Below, piece after piece: positions 7,396 through 15,345 of a DNA stretch of 55,756 nt. A program made the position numbers and the translations under genes. Source of the stretch: Candidatus Avoscillospira avistercoris (GTDB taxonomy: Bacteria; Bacillota; Clostridia; Oscillospirales; Oscillospiraceae); contig DVJJ01000041.1 of the NCBI GenBank assembly GCA_018716875.1, positions 1 to 55,756 on the forward strand, written 5' to 3'. The notes below the pieces were generated by a model. It saw nothing but the letters and a program-made list of their open reading frames with translations. It ran no database searches and was not told the DNA's origin. The number at the start of each line of letters is the position of its first letter. Positions within the stretch are counted from its first letter, which is position 1.

Positions 7396-8334
7396 ATGGA
7401 CCGATTTTGTACATACTGCGGCAAACTGCTGCCAGAGGATGGCGTATGCGGCTGCCAGCCGGAGGAAGAAGAAACCACGTCGCTGGACACGACCAAGGAG
7501 AATGCGCAGGTGGCAGAGCCGCAGGCTCCGGGAGAGACTGCGCCCCAGGAGTGCTGCACCCAAACGGACATGGCGGAGGACCTGCCCATGTTTCATGCGG
7601 CTCCGGCCGGAGAAAATGTATATTGGAAAAAACTGAAAGAGCCGTTGGGCCGGTTGACGTTTTTTCTGCGGGATTACTGGCGTGACCCCATCAAGACGAC
7701 CACCGGCGTGCTCAAGGCCCGGGATTCGGCGCTGGCTGTGACCATGATGGTACTTCATGTGATTTTGGCCGGGTTTATACTGTTTGTTGCCAGCAGCAAA
7801 ATTCTCCATACCATTGTGGAATCGACGGCCGGAGCTTCCGGCGGCCGGACTGATATCTATGTGCCGTTTTTCACCACCTGGCTTATGGGTGCGCGGATTG
7901 CCGTCATTGCGCTGGCGCTGTCCGTTTTGGCGGTCTTCTTGCAGATTAAGCTGACCCGAGTCAATGCCGGTTTTTATTATGTCCTGTTGGCAGTGGGCGT
8001 GAATACGGTGTTCAGCAGCGCCGCCCTGCTGTTGGCCTTGCTGTTCATCCTCTTTGGATGGGGGATGGGGGCGGCCCTGGCGCTGATTCTTAGCGCGGTG
8101 TTCTGGTGCGGTCTGATTACGCTGCTGCTGGTGAAAATCTTTGGTGTGCCCATGACCGGCGCCCATCTGACCATGACGGCGGTCCTTTTGGCGGCGGTAA
8201 TCTCCATGACCGTCTGGACCGGCGGCAAATTGTGTGAACAGGCGGCCGGGGGAATGTACGTAGCAGGCCAGTCGGTGGAAGACAGGCTGGACAACTGGAC
8301 GGATACCTTTGGCAATCTCAATGATTTATTTTAA
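7396..8334 (+). CDS. Zinc-ribbon membrane protein, function unknown
   Basis: The 312-aa protein starts with a short zinc ribbon (MDRFCTYCGKLLPEDGVCGC, Cys 5, 8, 18 and 20). An acidic linker of about 60 residues follows, and then about five hydrophobic segments from residue 110 on, such as AVTMMVLHVILAGFILFV and ALLLALLFILFGWGMGAALAL. Similar 'zinc ribbon plus membrane' proteins are common in Firmicutes, some related to YIP1-like or stress-response proteins, but no function follows from that. The ATG at 7396 follows GAAGGAGGAG. It stands alone between its promoter and a terminator. Confidence 0.8.
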   Translation: MDRFCTYCGKLLPEDGVCGCQPEEEETTSLDTTKENAQVAEPQAPGETAPQECCTQTDMAEDLPMFHAAPAGENVYWKKLKEPLGRLTFFLRDYWRDPIKTTTGVLKARDSALAVTMMVLHVILAGFILFVASSKILHTIVESTAGASGGRTDIYVPFFTTWLMGARIAVIALALSVLAVFLQIKLTRVNAGFYYVLLAVGVNTVFSSAALLLALLFILFGWGMGAALALILSAVFWCGLITLLLVKIFGVPMTGAHLTMTAVLLAAVISMTVWTGGKLCEQAAGGMYVAGQSVEDRLDNWTDTFGNLNDLF

Positions 8335-8346
8335 AGGATGCAATTG

Positions 8347-8380
8347 AAAAATCGTGGATGCCGCGGCATCCACGATTTTT
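8347..8380. terminator. Bidirectional terminator
   Basis: AAAAATCGTGGATGCC and its complement meet at a short GC core. A's lie on the left and T's on the right, so it can serve both convergent genes (zinc-ribbon protein and aconitase-like hydratase). Confidence 0.9.
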
Positions 8381-8386
8381 TTGCGC

Positions 8387-10624
8387 TTATTTTGCGTAAT
8401 AATTGATGAGACAGCCGGAGAGGATGATCTCCCGGTCCTCCGCCGTCAAACGCTCCAGCTTGAGGGGAATGGTGCTGGAGACGCCGTTCTGCGTCAAGGT
8501 GGCGTCGATGGATTCCGCGCCGGATTCCAGTGCGGCCTTGATGCCGGGGATGTACAGCTTGTCGCCGGGCTGAATGTTATACTGGGCAATATCCGTCACG
8601 GTAAACGGCACCATGCCCCAGTTGATGACATTGGAGCGATAGCGCTTGGTGGCAAAGTCCTCGCACAGATTGGCGCAGCCGCCCAGAACCCGCTGGCAGG
8701 AGGCTGCCTGCTCCCGGGCGGAACCGTCGCCGGGCCGGATGGACATAACCACGCTGCCCAAACCCGTGGTCTTGGCGTCGTGGCCGTCGAGAGCGGCGAC
8801 GACTTCGGGGGCGTCGGGGTTCTCCCGCCGCAGCTGCTCCACGGCCAGTACGGCCTTGGCACGGCCCACATACTGGGGGTCCTTGCGGCTCAGGGCGAAC
8901 TCCGACAGCTTCAAGGGGTTGGAGCGGTAGGAGGAGGTCTCACCGGAGGGAATCAGCTCGTCGGTGGTGGTGACGGGGTCATAGATGGCCGAGGCCACGG
9001 TGAGATAGAGATTCTCCGGCATGGGAATCTGGCTGGGCCAGTCGGCAATGTTGGGGCCGAAGACCAGTTCGGCGTCCTTTTGGGGATGGCCCACACCGTG
9101 GTAAACGCGGCGGTAGGCGGAGTCGTCAAAGTGGTATTCCACAAAGGCTTCATCCGGCTCCAGACCTAAATCCATGGCGGAGGTGATGGCGCTGCCGTTG
9201 AGGGAGGAAGCGGCGATGGAGCGGGCGTCCATCAGTGCCACATAGGACACCTGGCCGTCGCCGGGCTTGGAGCCTTCCCGGTTGGGGAAGTTGCGGGTGG
9301 AGTGACGGATGGAGAACGCGCCGTTGGCGGGCACGTCGCCGGCGCCGAAGCAGGGGCCGCAGAAGGCCGAGCGGACGGAGACGCCGGAGGCCATGAGCTT
9401 AGCCAGAGCGCCGGTGCGGGCCAGCTCCATCATGACGGGCTGGCTGGCCGGGTAGGCGCTGAGCCAATAGGCGTCGGAGCCGATGGGGGTACCATTGAGA
9501 ATCTGGGCGGCTTTCCGCAAATTCTGGTAGGTGCCGCCGGAACAGCCGGCGATGACGCCCTGATCGGCGTAGAATTTGCCGTTGCGAATCTTCCGCAGCA
9601 GGCTTTCGGGCTTAGCTTTCAGCTCCAGCTTCACCATGGTGTCCTCGTCCACCTTGTGGAGAATGTCCTCCAGATTGGCATTGAACTCCCGGATGGTAAA
9701 GGCGTTGGAGGGGTGGAAGGGCAGAGCAATCATAGGCTCCACCTTGCTCAAATCCACCTCGATGACGCAGTCATAGTATGCGCCGTCAGCAGGGGACAGG
9801 GCCTTGTATTCGCTGCCGCGGCCATGGGCTTCCAGAGATTTTTTCACCGTCTCGTCGGTGCACCAGATGGAGCTGAGGCAGCTGGTCTCCGTGGTCATAA
9901 CGTCGATGCCGCTGCGGTAGTCCATAGCCAGATTGGCTACACCGGGGCCAAAGAACTCCATGACGCCGTTTTTCACGGTGCCCTGGGAGAACGTCGCGCC
10001 AATCAGGGCAATGGCTACGTCCTGGGGACCGACGCCGGGCCGGGGCGCGCCGGTGAGGTAGATGGCAATGACCCGTGGATAGGCGATGTCATAGGTCTTG
10101 TTTAAAAGCTGCTTGACCAGCTCCGGACCGCCCTCACCGATGGCCATGGTGCCGTAAGCGCCGTACCGGGTGTGGGAGTCGGAGCCGATGATCATTTTAC
10201 CGCCGCCGGCGTACATCTCCCGCATGTAGCTGTGAATGACCGACTGATGGGCCGGTACAAACTCACCGCCGTACTTTTTGGCGGCGCTGAGACCAAACAC
10301 ATGGTCATCTTCATTGATGGTACCGCCCACGGCGCAAAGGCTGTTATGGCAGTTGGTCAGCACATAGGGCAGGGGAAACTCGGTGAGACCCGAGGCCCGG
10401 GCCGTCTGGATGATGCCCACATAGGTGATGTCATGGGAAGCCATGGCGTCGAATTTGATCTTGAGGAAGTCCATGGAGCCGGAGGTGTTGTGCTGGGACA
10501 GAACGCCATAGGCCATGGTGCCGGTTTTGCCGGTCTCAGGACGCAGACCGGCGGCGATGCCGGCCTCTTCGGTCAGGAATTGGCCATTGCGGTAGAAATG
10601 GCCGCCGTTGTGGACGGTAATCAT
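8387..10624 (-). CDS. Aconitase-family hydratase (YbhJ type)
   Basis: The protein (745 aa) is a member of the aconitase superfamily, whose enzymes dehydrate and rehydrate hydroxy-acids at a 4Fe-4S cluster. The three expected cluster cysteines are visible at about residues 361 (AGCSGG), 422 and 425 (FCGPCFG), with almost the same spacing as in mitochondrial aconitase. Substrate-side motifs include GSDSHTRYGAYG and GHPQKDAEL. The layout resembles E. coli YbhJ and clostridial 'hydratase' proteins rather than AcnA or citB, so aconitate is plausible but not certain as substrate. It is a single gene with its own promoter; AAAGGAG lies 9 nt before the ATG. Confidence 0.88.
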   Translation of the reverse strand: MITVHNGGHFYRNGQFLTEEAGIAAGLRPETGKTGTMAYGVLSQHNTSGSMDFLKIKFDAMASHDITYVGIIQTARASGLTEFPLPYVLTNCHNSLCAVGGTINEDDHVFGLSAAKKYGGEFVPAHQSVIHSYMREMYAGGGKMIIGSDSHTRYGAYGTMAIGEGGPELVKQLLNKTYDIAYPRVIAIYLTGAPRPGVGPQDVAIALIGATFSQGTVKNGVMEFFGPGVANLAMDYRSGIDVMTTETSCLSSIWCTDETVKKSLEAHGRGSEYKALSPADGAYYDCVIEVDLSKVEPMIALPFHPSNAFTIREFNANLEDILHKVDEDTMVKLELKAKPESLLRKIRNGKFYADQGVIAGCSGGTYQNLRKAAQILNGTPIGSDAYWLSAYPASQPVMMELARTGALAKLMASGVSVRSAFCGPCFGAGDVPANGAFSIRHSTRNFPNREGSKPGDGQVSYVALMDARSIAASSLNGSAITSAMDLGLEPDEAFVEYHFDDSAYRRVYHGVGHPQKDAELVFGPNIADWPSQIPMPENLYLTVASAIYDPVTTTDELIPSGETSSYRSNPLKLSEFALSRKDPQYVGRAKAVLAVEQLRRENPDAPEVVAALDGHDAKTTGLGSVVMSIRPGDGSAREQAASCQRVLGGCANLCEDFATKRYRSNVINWGMVPFTVTDIAQYNIQPGDKLYIPGIKAALESGAESIDATLTQNGVSSTIPLKLERLTAEDREIILSGCLINYYAK

Positions 10625-10669
10625 TGGAATGCGCTCCTTTACTACATTGTTGTATTGAATGATATGTGT

Positions 10670-10698
10670 ATCATATCAGGAATCGCGGCCATTTGCAA
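10670..10698 (-). promoter_or_regulatory. Hydratase promoter with overlapping dyad
   Basis: On the minus strand: TTGCAA (10693-10698), 17 nt, TATGAT (10670-10675). The dyad ATGATA-TGTG-TATCAT (10659-10674) covers the -10 edge and the start of transcription and could be an operator for an unknown regulator. Confidence 0.7.
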
Positions 10699-10752
10699 GA
10701 AAAACCGTGACGTCCTGCAAAAAACAGGGGGACGGCCTACTATATAAAAGAT

Positions 10753-10784
10753 GCACCCGACAACATAAGACTGTTGCCGGGTGC
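10753..10784 (-). terminator. Terminator of the orphan unit
   Basis: GCACCCGACAACA and TGTTGCCGGGTGC pair over 13 positions with a single A-C mismatch, loop TAAGAC. On the minus strand ATCTTTTATATA follows. Nothing upstream on that strand is an intact gene. Confidence 0.65.
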
Positions 10785-11355
10785 TAAATAACATCAATAT
10801 TCAAATTGTTACTCCTATTCTCTTTGTGTACGTTCGAATTCTACTGTCTGTTGATGGAAACGTAGTCGCGTAATCAATACCATTCGGTAAGGACCATTGC
10901 GGGAAAACACCGAACATCTATATCCAACAAACAACAAAGATGGAATCGGCTGTGATCCACTCGAGGTACAAAAGCGATGTGTGGATATTCGTACTTGATT
11001 GAGATTACAGTCTGACAGGCCAACTGCCCCAAATGGAATCCAGCAACTTCACATGGTGGTCAACGACGGCAGTTCTTCGCGCTGGGAAACAAATTGTCTC
11101 GGGTACGTCTGATAGGGGGGTATTGTTCCATCGTTCACAAACCCATTGCCGATACACGGCCATCACGCCCGGTCAATTCTTCTTCATCGGTAATCCGACA
11201 CGCGGAACATACGGTGCGACCTACAAGATCAGGACTGCTGTGGCTGCGCTATTCCCAACTGCATGCCACCAAAAGGGATTGGGGTTGGACTGCGGCTGTT
11301 TAGTACATTGGACTCTCCTCCTTTCCTGGTTTGAAGTACTTGTTTGTTGTTTGTG
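10785..11355 (-). pseudogene. Orphan transcript: decayed gene or non-coding RNA
   Basis: This 570-nt stretch is less GC-rich than its neighbours. On the minus strand it has a strong promoter, then AAAGGAGGAGAG, then ATG-TAC-TAA, so the only reading frame at the ribosome binding site is two codons long. The same frame further on, broken by TAA, TAG and two TGA codons, gives protein-like pieces: VCSACRITDEEELTGRDGRV near 11190-11130, and after one more stop MEQYPPIRRTRDNLFP. A +1 shift after GRDGRV gives YRQWVCERW, so a CxxC..C zinc-ribbon origin is possible. It is either a broken gene of about 150-170 codons or an untranslated RNA. A plus-strand open frame across it (11033-11425) has no ribosome binding site. 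Confidence 0.45.
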
Positions 11356-11360
11356 CCTTC

Positions 11361-11388
11361 AGTATATCAGAAAAATCCTGCTTGTCAA
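11361..11388 (-). promoter_or_regulatory. Promoter of the orphan unit, inside a terminator
   Basis: On the minus strand: TTGACA (11383-11388), 16 nt, TATACT (11361-11366). The TTGACA lies in the loop and 3' arm of the terminator hairpin at 11375-11406, so one element ends the selenium transcript and starts the next. Confidence 0.7.
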
Positions 11389-11406
11389 CGGGGGACAAGC
11401 AGGATC
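11375..11406 (-). terminator. Terminator of the yedE-yedF-DUF3343 operon
   Basis: Arms ATCCTGCTTGTC and GACAAGCAGGAT are exact complements, with TTTTT following on the minus strand. It lies 63 nt after the stop of the DUF3343 gene. Confidence 0.85.
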
Positions 11407-11469
11407 TCTGTTCTGTACAAAATAACGGGTATCAAATTGTTTAACTTGATGCCTTTGGTGAAAATGCTG

Positions 11470-11712
11470 TCAATGGCTGTCGCTGGAGAACAAAAGTCCA
11501 TAGGAGCCGTCCTGTTCTTCATAGACCGCTTCCAGGTCCGCGTCCAGCAGGGCGCGGCAGGGATCGGCGGCCTCGTAGCGGACGCAGGTGCCGCAGGAGG
11601 AGCTGAGGGCACGGGGGACCGGCGTCATCCGGGCGGCCACATTGCGGCCCTGGAGGGCCTGACAGGTGAGCATGGCGCTCAGATGGGTGTGGAAGGTGGC
11701 GACGTACTGCAT
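11470..11712 (-). CDS. DUF3343 protein, putative Se/S carrier
   Basis: The 80-aa protein fits the DUF3343 family, small proteins often found beside yedE and yedF in selenium loci. The piece SSSCGTCVRYEA (Cys about 40 and 43) is the expected CxxC-type motif, which could carry selenium or sulfur. It is the last gene of a three-gene operon: its ATG starts 1 nt after the yedF stop. A carrier role is inference from neighbours; no reaction is proven for the family. Confidence 0.85.
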   Translation of the reverse strand: MQYVATFHTHLSAMLTCQALQGRNVAARMTPVPRALSSSCGTCVRYEAADPCRALLDADLEAVYEEQDGSYGLLFSSDSH

Positions 11713-11713
11713 A

Positions 11714-11920
11714 TCACTTGGTCAGCGTCAGGGCGAACTCCTCGTTCTCCTGCTCCTGCACGGAGACGCGGTAGCCCTGGTTGGAGGCGTAACGGGTGAT
11801 ATTTTCCACGGCGCACTGGTTATCCACCAGCACTTCCACCGTGGCCGGTGCGCCGTCCTTGACGGCCTTCTGCACCATAACCACGGGCATGGGACAGGCG
11901 AGACCTCTTGCATCAATCAT
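11714..11920 (-). CDS. yedF: YedF/TusA-like sulfur or selenium carrier
   Basis: This 68-aa protein is a TusA-fold protein. The hallmark CPMP lies at residues 9-12 after IDARGLA; Cys9 is the residue that carries persulfide in TusA. Family members beside YedE are thought to deliver selenium. The start codon overlaps the stop of yedE (ATGA), so translation is coupled. Confidence 0.92.
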   Translation of the reverse strand: MIDARGLACPMPVVMVQKAVKDGAPATVEVLVDNQCAVENITRYASNQGYRVSVQEQENEEFALTLTK

Positions 11921-13017
11921 TTCTGCTTTCCTCCTCTGTAGAGATTGGCGATGGAGATGACGGCCAGAACCACCAGGCCCAGGACCACGGCAATGCGTCC
12001 GGCAGGGGCCACGCCGCCGGCGGTGAAGACACCGTCGGTCATGGCGTCGGCGTTGCCGGCCAGACCGAAGTTATGGGCAAAGGCCGCGCCCACAATCATA
12101 CCCAGGATGGTCACGGCGCTGTCGCCGTTGCCCTCACCGGCCAGAATCAGCTGCCGCAGGGGGCAGCCGCCCAGGAGAATGGAGCCCCAGCCCGCCAGGG
12201 CCATACCAAGAAAACTCCACACATAGTCGTGATGGGCCACGGGCTGCACGGCGGCGGCGGGGTTGAACTGGCCCAGAATCAGATTGCCGATTAAGACCGT
12301 TACAAAGATGGCAAGGAAGCCCGTCAGCAGGTGGAAATCCTGAAACAGCACCGTATCCCGGATGCCGCCGGCCATGCAAAGGCGGCTGCGCTGGGCCAAC
12401 GCGCCCACCACCAGACCGGCGATAAGAGCAATGGGCAGCGCGGCGTGCATGGAGCCGGGGCCGGTTTCGGAGAAGTAGAGGAAGGCGGGCTTGATGAGCA
12501 GCAGCACCAGCAGGAAAATCATAATGGCCGGAAGGACAAAGCCCTCGGACTTTTTGACCTTGTAGGCGCGGCCTAAAGAGAATCCTTTTTTCAGGAAGAG
12601 GACGCCCACCAGAATGCCCACGATAAAGCCCAGCAGACCGGCAATGGCGGTCAAGTCGCCGCCGCCCAGCCGCAGGACCATCCGCAGGGGGCAGCCCAGA
12701 AAGGCCAGCGCGCCCACCATGACAAAGGCGCCGATGACGAACCGCAGGGCGGGGGTGGAACCGGCGCGGCCCGTAAATTCGCCCCGGACCAGGGCCATAA
12801 TGCAGGCGCCCAGGACGAGACCGATAATCTCCGGACGGATGTACTGGACCTTGGCCGCCGTATGAAGACCCACGCCGCCGGAGATATCCCGGAGGAAACA
12901 GGCGATACAGAAGCCCATATTGCCGGGGTTGCCGGCCTTGGTCAGCACCAGGGCCGCCAGGCCCGTGACGACGCCCGTGAGAATCACGAGCCACGGTATT
13001 TTTTTTGTCTTTGTCAT
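11917..13017 (-). CDS. yedE: YedE-type selenium transporter
   Basis: YedE is an inner-membrane protein of the YeeE/YedE family, thought to import a selenium compound for selenoprotein or selenium-cofactor synthesis. The 366-aa protein has about ten membrane segments and a clear internal duplication. The pair GFCIACFLRD / RLCMAGGIRD and the pair LGCPLRMVLRLGGGD / GGCPLRQLILAGEGNGD repeat across the two halves, each with the conserved Cys. I chose the ATG at 13017; AGAAGG precedes it by 6 nt, while the ATG at 13023 abuts that site. It is the first gene of yedE-yedF-DUF3343. Confidence 0.9.
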   Translation of the reverse strand: MTKTKKIPWLVILTGVVTGLAALVLTKAGNPGNMGFCIACFLRDISGGVGLHTAAKVQYIRPEIIGLVLGACIMALVRGEFTGRAGSTPALRFVIGAFVMVGALAFLGCPLRMVLRLGGGDLTAIAGLLGFIVGILVGVLFLKKGFSLGRAYKVKKSEGFVLPAIMIFLLVLLLIKPAFLYFSETGPGSMHAALPIALIAGLVVGALAQRSRLCMAGGIRDTVLFQDFHLLTGFLAIFVTVLIGNLILGQFNPAAAVQPVAHHDYVWSFLGMALAGWGSILLGGCPLRQLILAGEGNGDSAVTILGMIVGAAFAHNFGLAGNADAMTDGVFTAGGVAPAGRIAVVLGLVVLAVISIANLYRGGKQK

Positions 13018-13041
13018 TGTCATCCTTCTTTCTTCTCTGGA

Positions 13042-13071
13042 CACGCCCCGTCGGAACCCTGGCGGGGCATG
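13042..13071 (-). promoter_or_regulatory. Leader hairpin of yedE
   Basis: CACGCCCCG (13042-13050) and CGGGGCATG (13063-13071) pair over 9 bp with one G-U. The hairpin lies between the promoter and the ribosome binding site of yedE without a T run, so it may influence translation or RNA stability. Confidence 0.35.
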
Positions 13072-13077
13072 CCTTTG

Positions 13078-13119
13078 TTATTCTGCTAAGAGAATAACGC
13101 ATGGTATTGGAAAAAGCAA
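13078..13119 (-). promoter_or_regulatory. yedE promoter with dyad over the -10 box
   Basis: On the minus strand: TTGCTT (13114-13119), 17 nt, TATTCT (13091-13096). A perfect dyad TTATTCT-N6-AGAATAA spans 13078-13097 and overlaps the -10 box. The same core, ATTCT-N6-AGAATAAC, recurs at the yqeB promoter. Confidence 0.6.
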
Positions 13120-13121
13120 GT

Positions 13122-13150
13122 TTTACTTTTGCAATCCGGTGTGTTACACT
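13122..13150 (+). promoter_or_regulatory. Promoter of the class V aminotransferase gene
   Basis: TTTACT (13122-13127), 17 nt, TACACT (13145-13150). It is a moderate match, divergent from the yedE promoter. Confidence 0.5.
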
Positions 13151-13178
13151 GGAGAAAATCACAGGAGGAGGAACCCCT

Positions 13179-14321
13179 ATGGAGACAGTCTATCTGGACA
13201 ACGCCGCCACATCCTTTCCCAAGCCGCCCCAGGTGCTCCGGCAGATGGCCCGGTATCTGGAGGAGGTGGGGGCCACGGTGAACCGGTCCGTCTACGGCCC
13301 TGCCCAAGCAGCGGGCATGGTGGAGCTGCGTCTGCGGCAACGGCTGTGCCAGCTGTTTCACTTTACGCCCATGACCCACGCCGTGCTGACGCCGGGCAAT
13401 ACCTGGGGCCTGAATCTGGTCCTGTCGGGCTTTCTGCGGCCAGGAGACCACTGTGTGGTGTCCTCTATGGAGCACAACGCCGTCATGCGTCCCCTGCAGG
13501 CATTGGCCAAGCAGGGCGTGACGTTTACCAGAGTCCCATGCGACGCCGTGGGACGGCTGGAGCCCAAGGACGTGGAGAACGCCTTGCAGCCCGACACCCG
13601 ATTGGTGGTCCTGTCCCACGGCTCCAACGTGTCCGGTACGGTCCAGGACGCGGCGGCGGTGGGGGAGATCTGCTATCGCCACCGGATTCCGTTCTGCCTC
13701 GACGGGGCACAGACGGCGGGCCATATTCCGGTGGATTTTTCCGCCCTGGGCCTGTCGGCCCTGTCGGTGCCGGGCCACAAGGGCTTGCTGGGGCCGTCGG
13801 GTATGGGAGCGCTGCTGCTGGACCCGTCTTTTGCGGCCCGGCTGACGCCCACCATCTCCGGCGGTACGGGCAGCGCGTCCGATTCCGAGGAAATTCCCTC
13901 CTATATGCCGGACCGCTTCGAGCCGGGGACCCCCAACGTGCCGGGCATCTATGGCCTGGAAGCGGCGCTGATGTACCTGGAATGGACAGGCGTCGAAACC
14001 ATCGCCGCCCATGACCGGGTCCTGACGGCCCGGTTCCTGGACGGCGTCCGCTCCATTCCCAACGTGACCCTCATCGGTCCCGATACGCTGGAGGGCCGGG
14101 TGGGGGTGGTCAGCCTCGATTTCCCCGGCCGGGACAATGCCGAGGTGGCCGAAGCATTGGAGCGGGAGTTCGGCATTCTCACCCGCTGCGGCCTCCACTG
14201 TGCCCCGTCGGCCCATAAGACTTTGGGCACATTCCCGAGAGGAACCATCCGGTTCTCCTGGGGCTGGTTTTCCACGGAAAGCGACATCGACCGGGCCTTG
14301 GAAGCCATCAGATCAGTTTGA
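13179..14321 (+). CDS. Class V aminotransferase / cysteine desulfurase (EF2568 type)
   Basis: The 380-aa protein is a PLP enzyme of the NifS/SufS/Csd fold that would release sulfur or selenium from cysteine or selenocysteine. It starts VYLDNAATSFPKPP, as desulfurases do. The PLP lysine is in SVPGHKGLLGP near residue 200, after the pocket Asp in CLDGAQTAGH. A Cys-rich stretch near residue 337 (RCGLHCAPSAH) holds the likely catalytic Cys. The family found with SelD, YqeB and selenium-dependent molybdenum hydroxylases in Enterococcus (EF2568) matches both sequence style and neighbours. The ATG follows AGGAGGAGG. Its last 14 nt overlap the end of the convergent selD. Confidence 0.88.
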   Translation: METVYLDNAATSFPKPPQVLRQMARYLEEVGATVNRSVYGPAQAAGMVELRLRQRLCQLFHFTPMTHAVLTPGNTWGLNLVLSGFLRPGDHCVVSSMEHNAVMRPLQALAKQGVTFTRVPCDAVGRLEPKDVENALQPDTRLVVLSHGSNVSGTVQDAAAVGEICYRHRIPFCLDGAQTAGHIPVDFSALGLSALSVPGHKGLLGPSGMGALLLDPSFAARLTPTISGGTGSASDSEEIPSYMPDRFEPGTPNVPGIYGLEAALMYLEWTGVETIAAHDRVLTARFLDGVRSIPNVTLIGPDTLEGRVGVVSLDFPGRDNAEVAEALEREFGILTRCGLHCAPSAHKTLGTFPRGTIRFSWGWFSTESDIDRALEAIRSV

Positions 14322-15345
14322 TACGGGGGCCGTCCTGGTACGCTGAGACGACGCCCACCCGCTGGGCACTGGGGACCACCGGCTGGAGGGCTGCCAACAG
14401 GGCGTCGGCGTCGGCCGGGTCCACGGCCATCAAAAGACCGCCTGCCGTCTGCGGGTCATAGAGCATATCCTGGACGGCCAGAGGTACGCTGCTGCCGTCC
14501 ACGGCGCACTCGGCAAACTTCCGGTTGCGGTACATGCCCTCTGGCAGAATGCCCATCTCCGCCAACTCCAGAGCGGCGGGAATCAAATCCAGGGCGGCGG
14601 TGTCCACGGTGACGGAGACATCGCTGCCCTGTGCCATCTCCAGCAGGTGGCCCAGGAAGCCGAAGCCCGTCACATCGGTGCAGGCGTGGACATTGTATTG
14701 TACCATCTGGTCCCGGGCGCTCTTGTTCAGCGTCGTCATCAATCGATGGGCCAGGGAAAGGGCGTCGGCGGGGCACAGATCGGCCTTGGCCGCCGTGGTC
14801 AGAATGCCGATGCCCAGGGGCTTCGTCAAAAGCAGCACATCACCGGGTTTGGCACCGCTGTTGGTGAGCATCTTGTCCGGATGGACAAAGCCTGTGACGG
14901 CCAGACCGTATTTGGGCTCCGGGTCCAAAATGCTGTGGCCGCCGGTGATGATGGCTCCGGCCTCGTAGACCTTCTCATACCCGCCCCGCAGCAGTTGATG
15001 AACGGCGTCCTTGGGCATCTTTTCCGGTACGCACAGGAGATTCAACGCCAGTTTCGGCTCGCCGCCCATGGCGTAGACATCGGACAGGGCATTGGTGGCG
15101 GCAATCTGGCCGAACAGATACGGGTCATCGGCAATGGGCGGGAAAAAGTCCACGGTCTGAACCAACGCCAGCTCCTCGGAAATCCGATACACCGAGGCGT
15201 CGTCGGATTTATCGAAGCCCACCAGCAGATTTTCGTCCCGATGGACCGGCAATCCCTCCAGCAGTTGGGCCAGCACGCCCGCGCCCACCTTCGCGCCGCA
15301 TCCGGCACAGGAGGCCAGTTTGGTCAGTTTGACTTCCGATTCCAT
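14308..15345 (-). CDS. selD: Selenide, water dikinase (selenophosphate synthase)
   Basis: SelD makes selenophosphate, the active selenium donor, from selenide and ATP. The 345-aa protein has the N-terminal catalytic motif SCAGCGAKVG with Cys16 and Lys19 (the position that is Sec in some bacteria is Cys here), and the ATP-site pieces DFFPPIADDPYLFGQIAATNALSD and TDVTGFGFLGH. The length is normal. It is read with yqeB, whose stop codon directly abuts this ATG (TAAATG). No selA or selB is visible in the window, so it fits the 'orphan SelD' pattern tied to molybdenum hydroxylases. That part is inference from context. Confidence 0.96.
   Translation of the reverse strand: MESEVKLTKLASCAGCGAKVGAGVLAQLLEGLPVHRDENLLVGFDKSDDASVYRISEELALVQTVDFFPPIADDPYLFGQIAATNALSDVYAMGGEPKLALNLLCVPEKMPKDAVHQLLRGGYEKVYEAGAIITGGHSILDPEPKYGLAVTGFVHPDKMLTNSGAKPGDVLLLTKPLGIGILTTAAKADLCPADALSLAHRLMTTLNKSARDQMVQYNVHACTDVTGFGFLGHLLEMAQGSDVSVTVDTAALDLIPAALELAEMGILPEGMYRNRKFAECAVDGSSVPLAVQDMLYDPQTAGGLLMAVDPADADALLAALQPVVPSAQRVGVVSAYQDGPRIKLI

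Noticed and set aside
10900..11310. In-frame TGA codons in the orphan unit read as selenocysteine
   Set aside because: The same frame also has TAA and TAG stops, so recoding of TGA would not restore a protein.
11033..11425. Plus-strand open frame of 130 codons over the orphan unit
   Set aside because: No ribosome binding site or promoter, and it runs through the minus-strand promoter and terminator hairpin.
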